From: Massiliimalia sp964370215
Lineage (GTDB): Bacteria > Bacillota > Clostridia > Oscillospirales > Ruminococcaceae
NCBI GenBank assembly: GCA_964370215.1
Contig: CAYJIM010000008.1
Span: forward strand, 1-52,231
Direction: 5' to 3'
DNA: 52,231 bases
Position 1 is the first letter of the stretch; each line of letters opens with the position of its first letter. The translations under genes were made by a program, and so were the position numbers. Under the pieces are notes generated by a model that was not told where the DNA came from, searched no databases, and saw nothing but the letters and a program-made list of their open reading frames with translations. Positions 22,643 to 31,195 of this stretch are shown here, piece after piece.

Positions 22643-23521
22643 TTAATAGACCGGATCGTTCATTCTAAACATACGATTGACGACCAGCAGGGTCAATATC
22701 CCCAAGATGAACATGATGACTGCCGAGGCATTCCCGTAGCCATAGTTCATATCGGTGATGGCGTTGACCAAGATGAGCGGTAAACTCATCGTTTCATCGC
22801 CGGGGCCACCACCTGTGGTCAGTGCAATTTGTTCGTACATCGCAATACGTGCGGTAACCGAACAAATGACACTGGTACCGATGGCATTTCTACAAAGTGG
22901 CAGATTGATCGCTTTGGTGATTTGCCATTCGCTCGCACCATCGATTTTTGCCGCTTCGTGAATTTCCGACGGAATGGCCATCAAGTCGCCCAATACAATG
23001 AGGGTAACGATGACAGCATAGAAAAGCCAAGTCAGGGTAACTGCCCAGAAGGCATAACCCGATTCAAAGAACCACTGTACACTAAAGTCGGGATTGAAGA
23101 TACGGATCAATCCATTCAAAATCCCGATGTCATTGTTGAAGACAAATTTGTAAATCATTGCCCAAGCTGCCGCCGAAATGACGTTTGGTACCATAAACAC
23201 CATACGGGTGAATTTCCAACCGAACGGTTTTCTGTACAGAATGAATGCCACCAAAACCCCAAAGCCCACATGCAGGACAATGGCCACGACACTCCACGCT
23301 AAGATGTTCCAAAGGGAAACCAAAAACGCATCGTTTTGGAACAAGCGGAGGTAGTTTGCAATCCCATTAAATTCCGGTGCGTTGAACCCGTCCCACGAGG
23401 TAAAGGAAGTCACAAACACTGTTGCAATGGGTACCAAATAAAATACGGCAAAAATCGCAAGCGACGGGAGCAAAAAGAGGTACACCCAAGGCAGCTCTGA
23501 TTTTGTTGTTTTATTTCTCAA
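22643..23521 (-). CDS. Carbohydrate ABC transporter permease, MalF type
   Basis: 292 residues, about six membrane segments, with the EAA loop IHEAAKIDGASEWQITKAIN (about residues 190-210) of MalF/LacF-type permeases. The start is TTG (LRNKTTKSEL), since no ATG lies near a ribosome site; GAGG is upstream. It is separated from the binding-protein gene by 70 nt that hold a strong hairpin, which suggests lower expression than the binding protein. Confidence 0.92.
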   Translation of the reverse strand: MRNKTTKSELPWVYLFLLPSLAIFAVFYLVPIATVFVTSFTSWDGFNAPEFNGIANYLRLFQNDAFLVSLWNILAWSVVAIVLHVGFGVLVAFILYRKPFGWKFTRMVFMVPNVISAAAWAMIYKFVFNNDIGILNGLIRIFNPDFSVQWFFESGYAFWAVTLTWLFYAVIVTLIVLGDLMAIPSEIHEAAKIDGASEWQITKAINLPLCRNAIGTSVICSVTARIAMYEQIALTTGGGPGDETMSLPLILVNAITDMNYGYGNASAVIMFILGILTLLVVNRMFRMNDPVY

Positions 23522-23546
23522 AATAATCGCCTCATCTTTATCAAGA

Positions 23547-23573
23547 CATCGGGTAGCAACTTGCTACCCGATG
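23547..23573 (-). repeat. Intercistronic hairpin between binding protein and permease genes
   Basis: CATCGGGTAGC (23547-23557) and its perfect complement (23563-23573) with loop AACTT. No T run follows, so it is more likely a stabiliser of the upstream binding-protein message or a partial transcription stop than a full terminator. Confidence 0.75.
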
Positions 23574-23591
23574 ACCAGGTTTCGCCTATGA

Positions 23592-24923
23592 TTATTCAGC
23601 CAATGCTTCTTGTGCAGCGTCGGTCAATTCAGCACAGAATTGTTCAGCAGTCAAATCGCCACTGAGAAGACCCGGCAACAATTTGCTGACTTCCGAGTTG
23701 ATGACGGAGTTTGGCATGATGTCACCTACCGGAGGAACAAACAGGGTGTCTGCATTGACAGAAGTTGCGTAGTCACTAAAGATTACGTTTTTGTCAAGTT
23801 CAGTCAAGAATTCTTCGGAGTATTCCAACGCAGGAACAGAACCACCTTCTGCAAGGATTGCAGTTTCCAATTCTGCCGGAGAGTTGATGAAATCAAAGAA
23901 GGCATAAGCCAATTCTTTTTCTGCATCGGTTGCATTTTCAGCAACAAAATAGCTGTAACCACGGGTGTTGCTGATCCCGATGTTGCCAGGGTACATGGAA
24001 GCACGTACTTGGCTACCGTCAAAACCGTTGCTCCATTTGTCTTCAGAGCCTTCTGCAAAGTCACCTGCCATCCAAGAACCGTTTGCAATGACAGCGGAGT
24101 TTTGGCTCATGAAGGAGTTTGCAGCATCTGCATATGCCGCACCCAAAGTGTTGGAGGAAGCATGGGTTTGCATCAAGGTTTGCAGTTTTGCAAATGCGTT
24201 GACAAATGCAGGATCGTTAAAGTCATACAATTTGTCTTCTACGTTGTTTTGCAGCAATTCCGCACCGCCTTCTTCTGCAGCGATCAACGCAGATGCAAGC
24301 AGCATAGTGGTCCAAGCGTTTTCGCCGGTCATCATCGCTACTTTGTTGTCGCCCAAGGATGCCATGAAGTCATCAAAGCTACCCGCTTGCATGTCCGCAC
24401 CTTCTGGGAACATGGTTTCGTTGTAGTAGACCCCGATTGGTTTGACAACAACAACCGGTACCGAATAGATCGCACCATCTTCGGTGGTGTTGAATTCAAC
24501 GGAATCAGCATCTGCCAGAGCTTTGACGTCAGATTCGTTAAACCATTCGGAAATGTCTGCAACCAAGCCGTTCGGGATTGCAATGTCGGAAGCCCACAGC
24601 GGATCTGCCCCTTCAAAGAAGACCGGCAATTCGCCTTGTTGACCCAATTGTTTCAATTTGTCAGCAAAAATATCTTGTGGGGTTTCTTCGATGTTGATTT
24701 TATATTGACCTTCATACATTTCGTTGAAACGCTCAATTTGTGGCAAGTACAATACTGCCCCAACGTTTTCCCCTGCTTTGTAGGTCGGGATGGTTACTTC
24801 TACCAGTTCAGTGCCGCTCTCGCCGGTGGTTTCTCCTTCAGAAGTTGCTGGAGCTGATTCACATGCTGCAAGCCCTACAGTCAAGGTGGTTGCCATCAAC
24901 ATTGCTAAAATTCTCTTTTTCAT
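23592..24923 (-). CDS. Sugar ABC transporter substrate-binding lipoprotein
   Basis: 443-residue extracytoplasmic solute-binding protein (family 1, MalE-like). Signal peptide KKRILAMLMATTLTVG ends at the lipobox LAAC with C21, followed by a Ser/Glu/Thr-rich linker. The middle carries GSWMAGDF and the C-terminal helix region typical of family-1 binding proteins. AAGGAG ribosome site 9 nt before the ATG. It follows the LacI-type regulator by 61 nt and precedes the two permeases, giving the order regulator, binding protein, MalF, MalG. Sugar unknown. Confidence 0.92.
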   Translation of the reverse strand: MKKRILAMLMATTLTVGLAACESAPATSEGETTGESGTELVEVTIPTYKAGENVGAVLYLPQIERFNEMYEGQYKINIEETPQDIFADKLKQLGQQGELPVFFEGADPLWASDIAIPNGLVADISEWFNESDVKALADADSVEFNTTEDGAIYSVPVVVVKPIGVYYNETMFPEGADMQAGSFDDFMASLGDNKVAMMTGENAWTTMLLASALIAAEEGGAELLQNNVEDKLYDFNDPAFVNAFAKLQTLMQTHASSNTLGAAYADAANSFMSQNSAVIANGSWMAGDFAEGSEDKWSNGFDGSQVRASMYPGNIGISNTRGYSYFVAENATDAEKELAYAFFDFINSPAELETAILAEGGSVPALEYSEEFLTELDKNVIFSDYATSVNADTLFVPPVGDIMPNSVINSEVSKLLPGLLSGDLTAEQFCAELTDAAQEALAE

Positions 24924-24984
24924 TGCTTTTTTCTCCTTTTTTGTATGAACGTTTTTTATCTATTAAACCGCATATCGGCTTAAA

Positions 24985-26052
24985 TCAATTGGAAGGTTTG
25001 GTGGAATCTCTGCTGATCCACCGACAAGGGACATAAGTATTGGTCTCGTACTGCTCTTTTTGTAGCATTTGGTGCAGTACTTGTGCCGCCTCATAGCCCA
25101 TTTGATAGAAATTTTGTGCCACGGTACTGAGCGACGGTACACTAAATCGCCCAATCGCAATCCCATCAAAGCCACACACCGCCACATCTTCGGGCACCTG
25201 TAAGCCGTGTGCTTTCAAGGCGTTGATCGCCGCCATCCCCATCACATCATTGATGGCAAATACTGCATCAAATGGAACCTTTTTTTCGAGCATCGACTGG
25301 ATGTGGGCAAAGGATTTACCGTAATGGAACTCTCCTTTTAAAATCAATTGTTCATCAACGGGTATGCCGTATGCTTTTAGTGCATCACGATACCCTGCGA
25401 CACGCTCCTTTTCGACGTTGGAACGTCCCGTACCGGACAGCACCACAATACGTCTGCGCCCTATTTTCAAAAATTCCGTTACCGCCTGTTTTGCATACCG
25501 TCGGTTGTCGACTGTCACCAAGGCTTTGTTGTGGTTGCCGATGACCTGAAACTGGTTGTCAATGGAGACCACGGCAATGTCGTCTGCCACTGAAATACGC
25601 TGAAAGGCTTGTCCTTCATGCTCTACCCCGTGTAGCACCGCACCTTGGATGTTGCGGTCTCTGCAAAAGGCGAGAAAATCGGTTTTGTCTCCATCGCAAT
25701 AATGGATGACATGTTCCAAATCGTGCTCACTACAGTAACGGTTGATGCCCGCGATGATCCCGGTGATCCCACCACCCTGTGTGTTGTCTGTATGAAAGTT
25801 GTCGCCGTCTTCCTCCATCCCTTTTGTCACTTCAATGTCCTGTTCGACATATACTTTTAAAAAGTGGATTTCGTTATAAGTACCCTTGACAAGTTTCCTT
25901 GCGGTCTGGTTTGGCACATACCCCATTTTCTCTGCTGTCTGTCGCACTCGTAGTCTGGTTTTTTGGCTGACATCGGTGTAGTCGCCCAATGCACGAGAAA
26001 CTTGTGCCACCGAAACGCCACATTCTTTTGCGATATCCACCAACTTTACCAT
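24985..26052 (-). CDS. LacI-family transcriptional regulator
   Basis: 355-residue sugar-responsive repressor. The helix-turn-helix is MVKLVDIAKECGVSVAQVSR (1-20) with the hinge helix MGYVPNQTARKL (about 45-56), followed by a periplasmic-binding-protein-like effector domain with the VCGFDG and FSVPSLSTV motifs near the end. The start is set at the MVKLVDIA methionine because LacI proteins begin there; a longer frame exists but adds unrelated sequence. It is upstream of and co-directional with the ABC importer and probably controls it, using the AAAACGTTTT-centred site upstream. Confidence 0.92.
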   Translation of the reverse strand: MVKLVDIAKECGVSVAQVSRALGDYTDVSQKTRLRVRQTAEKMGYVPNQTARKLVKGTYNEIHFLKVYVEQDIEVTKGMEEDGDNFHTDNTQGGGITGIIAGINRYCSEHDLEHVIHYCDGDKTDFLAFCRDRNIQGAVLHGVEHEGQAFQRISVADDIAVVSIDNQFQVIGNHNKALVTVDNRRYAKQAVTEFLKIGRRRIVVLSGTGRSNVEKERVAGYRDALKAYGIPVDEQLILKGEFHYGKSFAHIQSMLEKKVPFDAVFAINDVMGMAAINALKAHGLQVPEDVAVCGFDGIAIGRFSVPSLSTVAQNFYQMGYEAAQVLHQMLQKEQYETNTYVPCRWISRDSTKPSN

Positions 26053-26188
26053 CAGATCACACTCTTTCTGTCCCCATCCACATTCAGCAAAATAGACAAA
26101 CATAGGCAAGAAGCCTTCCTTGTTGCGTCCTTTCATTATGTGCCATTCTATGGCAAAATTACTTTGGTTAACAACAAAATGTTTATTA

Positions 26189-26203
26189 CCGAAAACGTTT
26201 TGG
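26189..26203. promoter_or_regulatory. Candidate LacI-type operator upstream of the regulator gene
   Basis: CCGAAAACGTTTTGG: a perfect 10-bp palindrome AAAACGTTTT with central CG, as in operators of LacI/GalR proteins and CcpA (cre). It lies 137 bp before the regulator start. A shorter AACGTT core (24948-24953) occurs again between the regulator and the binding-protein gene. Confidence 0.55.
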
Positions 26204-26445
26204 AAATTACTCTCTTATTGTAACGTGATCATTGTTAATTTTCAATTCATATTTTACCCAGACTTCACACACGCAATTAGGCAGTATTGCACAAAAAATA
26301 AACTTTTTCTTCTCTCCCACTCACTTTGTATTCTTTTTTAATAAAATAGTCTGAACAATTCCGCTTTATTTATCTATTTAACCAATCTTTGTGCATGTTG
26401 TTGAAAATAGAGAATTTTTGAATATCTTTTGTGCAAAAAAATCGC

Positions 26446-26474
26446 TTGACAAATCTGCCCCTTTGCTATAAAAT
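26446..26474 (+). promoter_or_regulatory. Promoter of the Trp T-box/trpB unit
   Basis: TTGACA (26446-26451), 17-bp spacer, TAAAAT (26469-26474), placing the transcript start near 26481, just before stem I of the T-box. The preceding 26053-26445 is AT-rich and holds only the LacI-type site; I see no gene in it. Confidence 0.8.
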
Positions 26475-26480
26475 AAGCAC

Positions 26481-26757
26481 AAACCGATGAGTAAGAGTAG
26501 TACGCAAACGCTGTTTCATCCAAAGAGAGTTGTGGGTGGTGAGATCACAACATGAGAACTGTTTGCTGAATGGACTTACGAGGGCAAGGTGAGCGCTGTA
26601 AAGCAGGTAGCCTTTGACGGGATCTCCACCCGTTATCATGGGAGCGTGCATGGTGGTGCATGGAGCGAGTGGGTGACATCATTGTCGCCAAACCGGGTGG
26701 TACCGCAGAAGAACTTTCACTTCTGTCCCTGTAAATTACAGGGACAGAAGTTTTTTT
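26481..26757 (+). promoter_or_regulatory. T-box riboswitch, tRNA-Trp specific
   Basis: Stem I: basal pair GTAAG/CTTAC brackets the specifier loop with AGTAGTA on the 5' side and GAA-TGG-A on the 3' side; the specifier is TGG (26571-26573), the Trp codon. AGAGAG and an apical GGTGGTGAGA loop lie between. The T-box bulge AACCGGGTGGTACCGCAG is at 26691-26708 with TGGT (26698-26701) to pair with the tRNA acceptor end. GCAGAAG (26706-26712) can pair with CTTCTG to form the antiterminator; the terminator is a 13-bp stem (26720-26732 with 26738-26750) and seven Ts. Uncharged tRNA-Trp would switch trpB on. Confidence 0.95.
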
Positions 26758-26825
26758 ATGCCCACCTTTTTCCACTACAATTACACGTGTTGATAAAGAC
26801 TACCCACAAGAAAGGATGAATGACC

Positions 26826-28211
26826 ATGAACATTCCACACAGACTTTACCTTACAGAAGAGCAAATGCCAAAACAATGGTACAACCTACGTGCTGACATG
26901 CCGGAACAACCCGACCCTTTGCTACACCCCGGTACTTTACAGCCCCTCAAAGAGGAAGAGCTACACCCGATTTTCTGTGCCGAGCTTGCCGCACAGGAAA
27001 TGGACAGCACCACTCGTTTCATCGACATCCCGCAAGAGATTTTGGATGTCTACAAAATCTATCGCCCTTCCCCTCTGTGCCGTGCCTATTCACTGGAACG
27101 TGCACTCGGCACGCCTGCTAAAATCTATTACAAATTCGAGGGTAACAACACCTCAGGTAGCCACAAACTCAACTCCGCTGTTGCACAAGCCTACTATGCA
27201 AAAAAACAGGGCTTGACCACCTTAACCACCGAAACCGGTGCAGGGCAATGGGGCACCGCCTTAGCAGAGGCTTGTGCTTATTTTGGCATTGACCTGACTG
27301 TCTTTATGGTCAAGGGTTCCTACGACCAAAAACCGTACCGCAAAGCCATCATTCAAACCTTTGGGGCGGATGTCATCCCAAGCCCCTCTGACCAAACACA
27401 GGTCGGTCGTGCGATTTTGGCTGATAAACCGAATACCACCGGCAGTCTTGGTTGTGCCATCAGTGAGGCAATTGAGCGTGCAACCACCACTGAAGGGTGC
27501 CGTTATGTCTTGGGTTCGGTGCTCAATCAGGTGCTCTTGCACCAATCCATCATTGGGGAAGAAACCAAAGTTGCCATGGATCTGTTGGGAGAATACCCCG
27601 ACATCATCATCGGCTGTGCCGGCGGTGGTTCCAACCTCGGCGGCCTGATTGGCCCCTTTATGCGCGATAAATTATTAGGACTGAAAAACCCACACTTCAT
27701 CGCCATGGAACCTGCTTCCTGTCCGTCTTTGACGCGTGGTCGCTATGCGTATGATTTTTGTGATACCGGCAAGGTCACCCCAATGGCACGGATGTACACG
27801 TTGGGTAGCGGTTTTATTCCATCGGCAAATCATGCAGGTGGTTTGCGTTACCACGGCATGTCCCCCATTGTGTCTAAACTGTATCACGATGGTCATCTGG
27901 ACGAAGCACGTGCGGTGGAACAAACACAGGTGTTTGAATCGGCAACGCTGTTTGCAAAAACCGAAACCATTCTCCCTGCGCCGGAATCGGCACATGCCAT
28001 CCACGGCGCCATCCAAGAGGCACTCAAGTGCAAAGAAACCGGCGAAGAAAAAACCATTCTGTTCGGCCTAACCGGTACCGGCTACTTTGACATGACCGCT
28101 TACAGCTCTTTCCACGAAAACACCATGAGCGATTATATTCCAACCGACGAAGATCTCGTACCCGGATTCGAGTCTCTCCCAAACATTCCACAAAATGAAG
28201 GTTGTAGATAA
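26826..28211 (+). CDS. TrpB2-type tryptophan synthase beta chain (stand-alone)
   Basis: PLP enzyme that joins indole and serine to make tryptophan. 461 residues, longer than classical TrpB (about 400) and with the N-terminal extension (RLYLTEEQMPKQWYNL) of the TrpB2 group. PLP lysine is K114 in NTSGSHKLNSA; the phosphate loop is GCAGGGSNLGG. No trpA or other trp gene is nearby, so it probably salvages free indole. Start at the second ATG, which has AAAGGA 9 nt upstream; an ATG 6 nt earlier is too close. Controlled by the Trp T-box. Confidence 0.93.
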   Translation: MNIPHRLYLTEEQMPKQWYNLRADMPEQPDPLLHPGTLQPLKEEELHPIFCAELAAQEMDSTTRFIDIPQEILDVYKIYRPSPLCRAYSLERALGTPAKIYYKFEGNNTSGSHKLNSAVAQAYYAKKQGLTTLTTETGAGQWGTALAEACAYFGIDLTVFMVKGSYDQKPYRKAIIQTFGADVIPSPSDQTQVGRAILADKPNTTGSLGCAISEAIERATTTEGCRYVLGSVLNQVLLHQSIIGEETKVAMDLLGEYPDIIIGCAGGGSNLGGLIGPFMRDKLLGLKNPHFIAMEPASCPSLTRGRYAYDFCDTGKVTPMARMYTLGSGFIPSANHAGGLRYHGMSPIVSKLYHDGHLDEARAVEQTQVFESATLFAKTETILPAPESAHAIHGAIQEALKCKETGEEKTILFGLTGTGYFDMTAYSSFHENTMSDYIPTDEDLVPGFESLPNIPQNEGCR

Positions 28212-28354
28212 TTCCTCCCAAAACAGTCCTTTTTATTATGATATCCTACCAGAGCATCCAAAAATTTGCAAGTCAAGGAACAAAACTTGTAAATGAGAGA
28301 GTAATACACTGGGTATATGAACGAAATTTACAAGTTGCAGTGACACAGAAAGAA

Positions 28355-28393
28355 AAAAAATGGTGAGCGATATCACATCGCTCACCATTTTTT
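28355..28393. terminator. Bidirectional terminator between trpB and the M20 gene
   Basis: 17-bp perfect stem (28355-28371 against 28377-28393) with loop ATCAC and A/T tracts at the base, ending both convergent transcripts. The sequence between trpB and this hairpin also holds a 10-bp inverted repeat (28285-28294 with 28326-28335). Confidence 0.9.
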
Positions 28394-28426
28394 GATTGCG
28401 GTTTTTTCGACGGTCTGAAAAGACAG

Positions 28427-29599
28427 TTATGCCAACCAGTCGAGTGCCGTTTTGACATACAATGCACAACCGAGGAGTAGACCCTCTTCATCCAAATCCA
28501 CAAGCCCGTGATGGAGTGCTCTTGCAGTGTCCGCAAAATTCGGATTGCGTGTACCGACAAAGGCGTAGCACCCTTTGGTAACAGCCAAATAGTCGGCAAA
28601 ATCATCGGCACCCAAGGCACGTTCAAAGTCAGTGACAATTGCTTCATCCGATAAAAATTCTTTGGCCGTTTGGGTGACTTCTTCAGTGGCGATATCGTCG
28701 TTGATCAGCGGTGCTGCATAATTGGTAAATTGTACTGAGGCATTCGCCCCATACAGTTCTGCAGTACCCTTTGCAATGCGTGTTACCTGCTCATTGGTCG
28801 CTTTGCGAATCATGGGCAGAAAACTTCTCGTCGTACCCTCCAACACCGCTTTGTCTGCAACGATGTTGTACTGTGTACCGGCAGTAAATTTACCGACCCC
28901 GACCACCACCGTTTCCAACGGATCGGTACTGCGTGCCACAACAGACTGTAATCCAACCAACACCTGTGCACCAATATAAGCGGCATCTATCCCGAGGTGT
29001 GGGGTAGAAACATGTGCCCCTTTGCCGGTAATCTCAATAGAAAAGTGATCACAACTTGCACATTGCGGCCCTTTGGTCAAGGACACTTTGCCAACATCCA
29101 ATTTACTACTAACGTGAATGCCAAAGACACGGTCACAATCGTCTAAGATCCCTTCCTGCACAAACAGTCGTGCTCCCTGTCCGTACTCTTCCCCCTGCTG
29201 AAACAGTAGTTTGATCTGCCCGCTAAAGGTTGCTTCTCGTTCTTTCAAAATATGTGCCGCTGTCAGCAGTGCGGCTGTGTGCCCATCGTGTCCACAAGCA
29301 TGGCAAACTCCTTGATGTCTTGATGCATAGGGTACTTGCTTTAAATCGTCCATGGCAAGGGCATCAATGTCGGCGCGCAATGCCACCACACGGTTCTCCC
29401 CTTGCTTTTTCCCATCGATCCACGCAAACACGCCGGTTTCTCCTACACGACGATGCGCAATGCCTAGATTGTTGAGCATCGCCTCAATATAACAACAGGT
29501 TTCAAACTCCTGCATGCTTACTTCCGGATGCTTGTGTAAATAGCGTCTTGTCGCAACGAGTAGGTCGCGCTCTTCTGTTACCCATACTGGTAAATCCAT
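28427..29599 (-). CDS. M20-family amidohydrolase (N-acyl amino acid deacylase type)
   Basis: 390-residue metal-dependent amidohydrolase of the HipO/YxeP/N-acetyl-diaminopimelate deacetylase group. Metal-site motifs: ALRADIDAL (about 72-80), HACGHDGHTA (about 98-107) and QQGEEYGQGA with the catalytic Glu pair (about 134-143). It is the last gene after metN-metI-metQ under a Met T-box, which suggests that it releases methionine from an N-acyl or related conjugate imported by that system. The precise substrate is inference. Confidence 0.9.
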   Translation of the reverse strand: MDLPVWVTEERDLLVATRRYLHKHPEVSMQEFETCCYIEAMLNNLGIAHRRVGETGVFAWIDGKKQGENRVVALRADIDALAMDDLKQVPYASRHQGVCHACGHDGHTAALLTAAHILKEREATFSGQIKLLFQQGEEYGQGARLFVQEGILDDCDRVFGIHVSSKLDVGKVSLTKGPQCASCDHFSIEITGKGAHVSTPHLGIDAAYIGAQVLVGLQSVVARSTDPLETVVVGVGKFTAGTQYNIVADKAVLEGTTRSFLPMIRKATNEQVTRIAKGTAELYGANASVQFTNYAAPLINDDIATEEVTQTAKEFLSDEAIVTDFERALGADDFADYLAVTKGCYAFVGTRNPNFADTARALHHGLVDLDEEGLLLGCALYVKTALDWLA

Positions 29600-29624
29600 T
29601 TTCGTTCTCTCCCTCTTACGATCT

Positions 29625-30470
29625 CTACCAAACCGGTAAAAATGCCCCTGCGTAACTATCTCCCAATGCTTGTTTTACCTCATCGGTGTGATAGGCTTCT
29701 ACAATTTTTTGATACGCTTCACGATCCACTTCATCAGCTCTTGCCACAATCACATTGACCAATTCCGGTACCGCCGCATTTTCATCCGGATTGACATTTT
29801 CAGTGTAAATGGTGTCTTCAATCGGGTGTAGGCCTGCGGTATACGCATTCCCTCCATTGATGATTGCCGCCGTATGGTCGGGTAGGATACTTGCAAGGGT
29901 TGCCGATTCCACTTCGACAATGTCAATGTCGACATGATATTCTGTAATATCCGCAACGGTAGGAATGAATCCTTTTTCCGGATCACAGGTAATGAGTCCT
30001 GCCTCTTCCAGCAACTTTAATGCACGACCACCATTGGTCAAGTCACTTGGAATGGCAATGGAATCACCGTCTTTGATGTCTTCAATGGAAGAGATTTTAT
30101 CTTTGTTATGGAAGATGGCAAGAGGTGCGATGATGGTATCGGCAATCGGCTCAATCTCATAGCCGTTGTTGGCAATATCATTGTTGAGGTAAGCGATGTG
30201 TTGAAATGCGTTGAGGTCAATTTCTCCATCGTTGAGCGCACGGTTCGGCACTGCATAGTCAGAAAATTTCACAAGCTCCACTTGAATACCGTCCTCAGCC
30301 AACAGGTCATTGATGATGTCCCATTGGAGATTGTACTCACCGACAACCCCGACGGTAATCACGGTAGTATCCTCGGCAGTTTCAGTGGGTGTGGTATCAC
30401 AAGCGGTGAGGGTAATTGCTGTAGTTGCTGCCAACAGGGTGGCAAGAATGGCTTTTCTAGTTTGTTTCAT
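29625..30470 (-). CDS. metQ: Methionine ABC transporter substrate-binding lipoprotein MetQ
   Basis: 281-residue NlpA-family lipoprotein. Signal peptide ends in lipobox LTAC (C24), then a Thr-rich linker. NAFQHIAYLNN (about 92-102) and the NGGNAYTAGLHP segment are characteristic of MetQ. AAAGGAG lies before the ATG. Third gene after metN and metI; the M20 gene follows by 25 nt. Confidence 0.94.
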   Translation of the reverse strand: MKQTRKAILATLLAATTAITLTACDTTPTETAEDTTVITVGVVGEYNLQWDIINDLLAEDGIQVELVKFSDYAVPNRALNDGEIDLNAFQHIAYLNNDIANNGYEIEPIADTIIAPLAIFHNKDKISSIEDIKDGDSIAIPSDLTNGGRALKLLEEAGLITCDPEKGFIPTVADITEYHVDIDIVEVESATLASILPDHTAAIINGGNAYTAGLHPIEDTIYTENVNPDENAAVPELVNVIVARADEVDREAYQKIVEAYHTDEVKQALGDSYAGAFLPVW

Positions 30471-30514
30471 GGTGATTTCTCCTTTATCGTCAATGGTTTC
30501 AATGAATGATAGAT

Positions 30515-31195
30515 TTAAGTGTGGTCTGTTTTCTTGACCACCAGATAACCAACACCTTGAATGATGCTGATGAGTAATAAAATGATGATGACTGAGATCC
30601 AGATCATATCACGTAATTGATTTTGATGCCCATAACGGATGGCAAAGTCACCCAAACCTCCTGCTCCAATAGAGCCTGCAATGGCCGTGATTCCGATGAG
30701 ACTGACAAGGGTGATCATCGTTGCTTTGGCAATGCCGGGAACACTTTCCTTAAGATAAACACGGAAGATGATTTCTATTGGTGACAGTCCCATTGCTTCA
30801 CTTGCCTGAATCAACCCTTTGTCCACTTGGGAAAGTACCGCTTGAATTTGCCTTGCAAAGAATGGAACGGTACCGACAATGAGTGCCACATAAGCACCGG
30901 TGACCCCCGACCCTGTGCCGACCAACGCTCGACTGACCGGTACCAGTAGCACCATCAAGATCAAAAATGGAACCGAGCGGACAATATCAATGGCCTTGTC
31001 TAACACATGAAAGAGTACGGCATTTTTCCAAAGTCCTTGTTTTCCTGTCATGATGAGCAGCACCCCAAGTGCCAGTCCTAAGAAAAAGGAAATGCTACCG
31101 GACACCAAGACCATTTGCAATGTCTGTCCCACACTTTTGATGAGTTCTTCCTGCAATCGTTCTAAATTTGGAAAGATGGAATAAAGTAGGTTCAT
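30515..31195 (-). CDS. metI: Methionine ABC transporter permease MetI
   Basis: 226-residue permease with about five membrane segments and the EAA loop IQASEAMGLSPIEIIFRVYL (about 130-149) typical of MetI. The start overlaps metN by 4 nt (ATGA). Imports methionine, probably also D-methionine and derivatives, powered by MetN. Confidence 0.94.
   Translation of the reverse strand: MNLLYSIFPNLERLQEELIKSVGQTLQMVLVSGSISFFLGLALGVLLIMTGKQGLWKNAVLFHVLDKAIDIVRSVPFLILMVLLVPVSRALVGTGSGVTGAYVALIVGTVPFFARQIQAVLSQVDKGLIQASEAMGLSPIEIIFRVYLKESVPGIAKATMITLVSLIGITAIAGSIGAGGLGDFAIRYGHQNQLRDMIWISVIIILLLISIIQGVGYLVVKKTDHT

Noticed and set aside
23610..24857. 415-codon open frame opposite the sugar-binding protein gene
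   Set aside because: Cys/Phe-rich translation typical of an antisense shadow; the minus-strand gene has signal peptide, lipobox and ribosome site.
28285..28335. 10-bp inverted repeat ACTTGTAAAT/ATTTACAAGT after trpB as an operator
   Set aside because: It lies between two convergent genes with no promoter, so a regulatory role is not supported.
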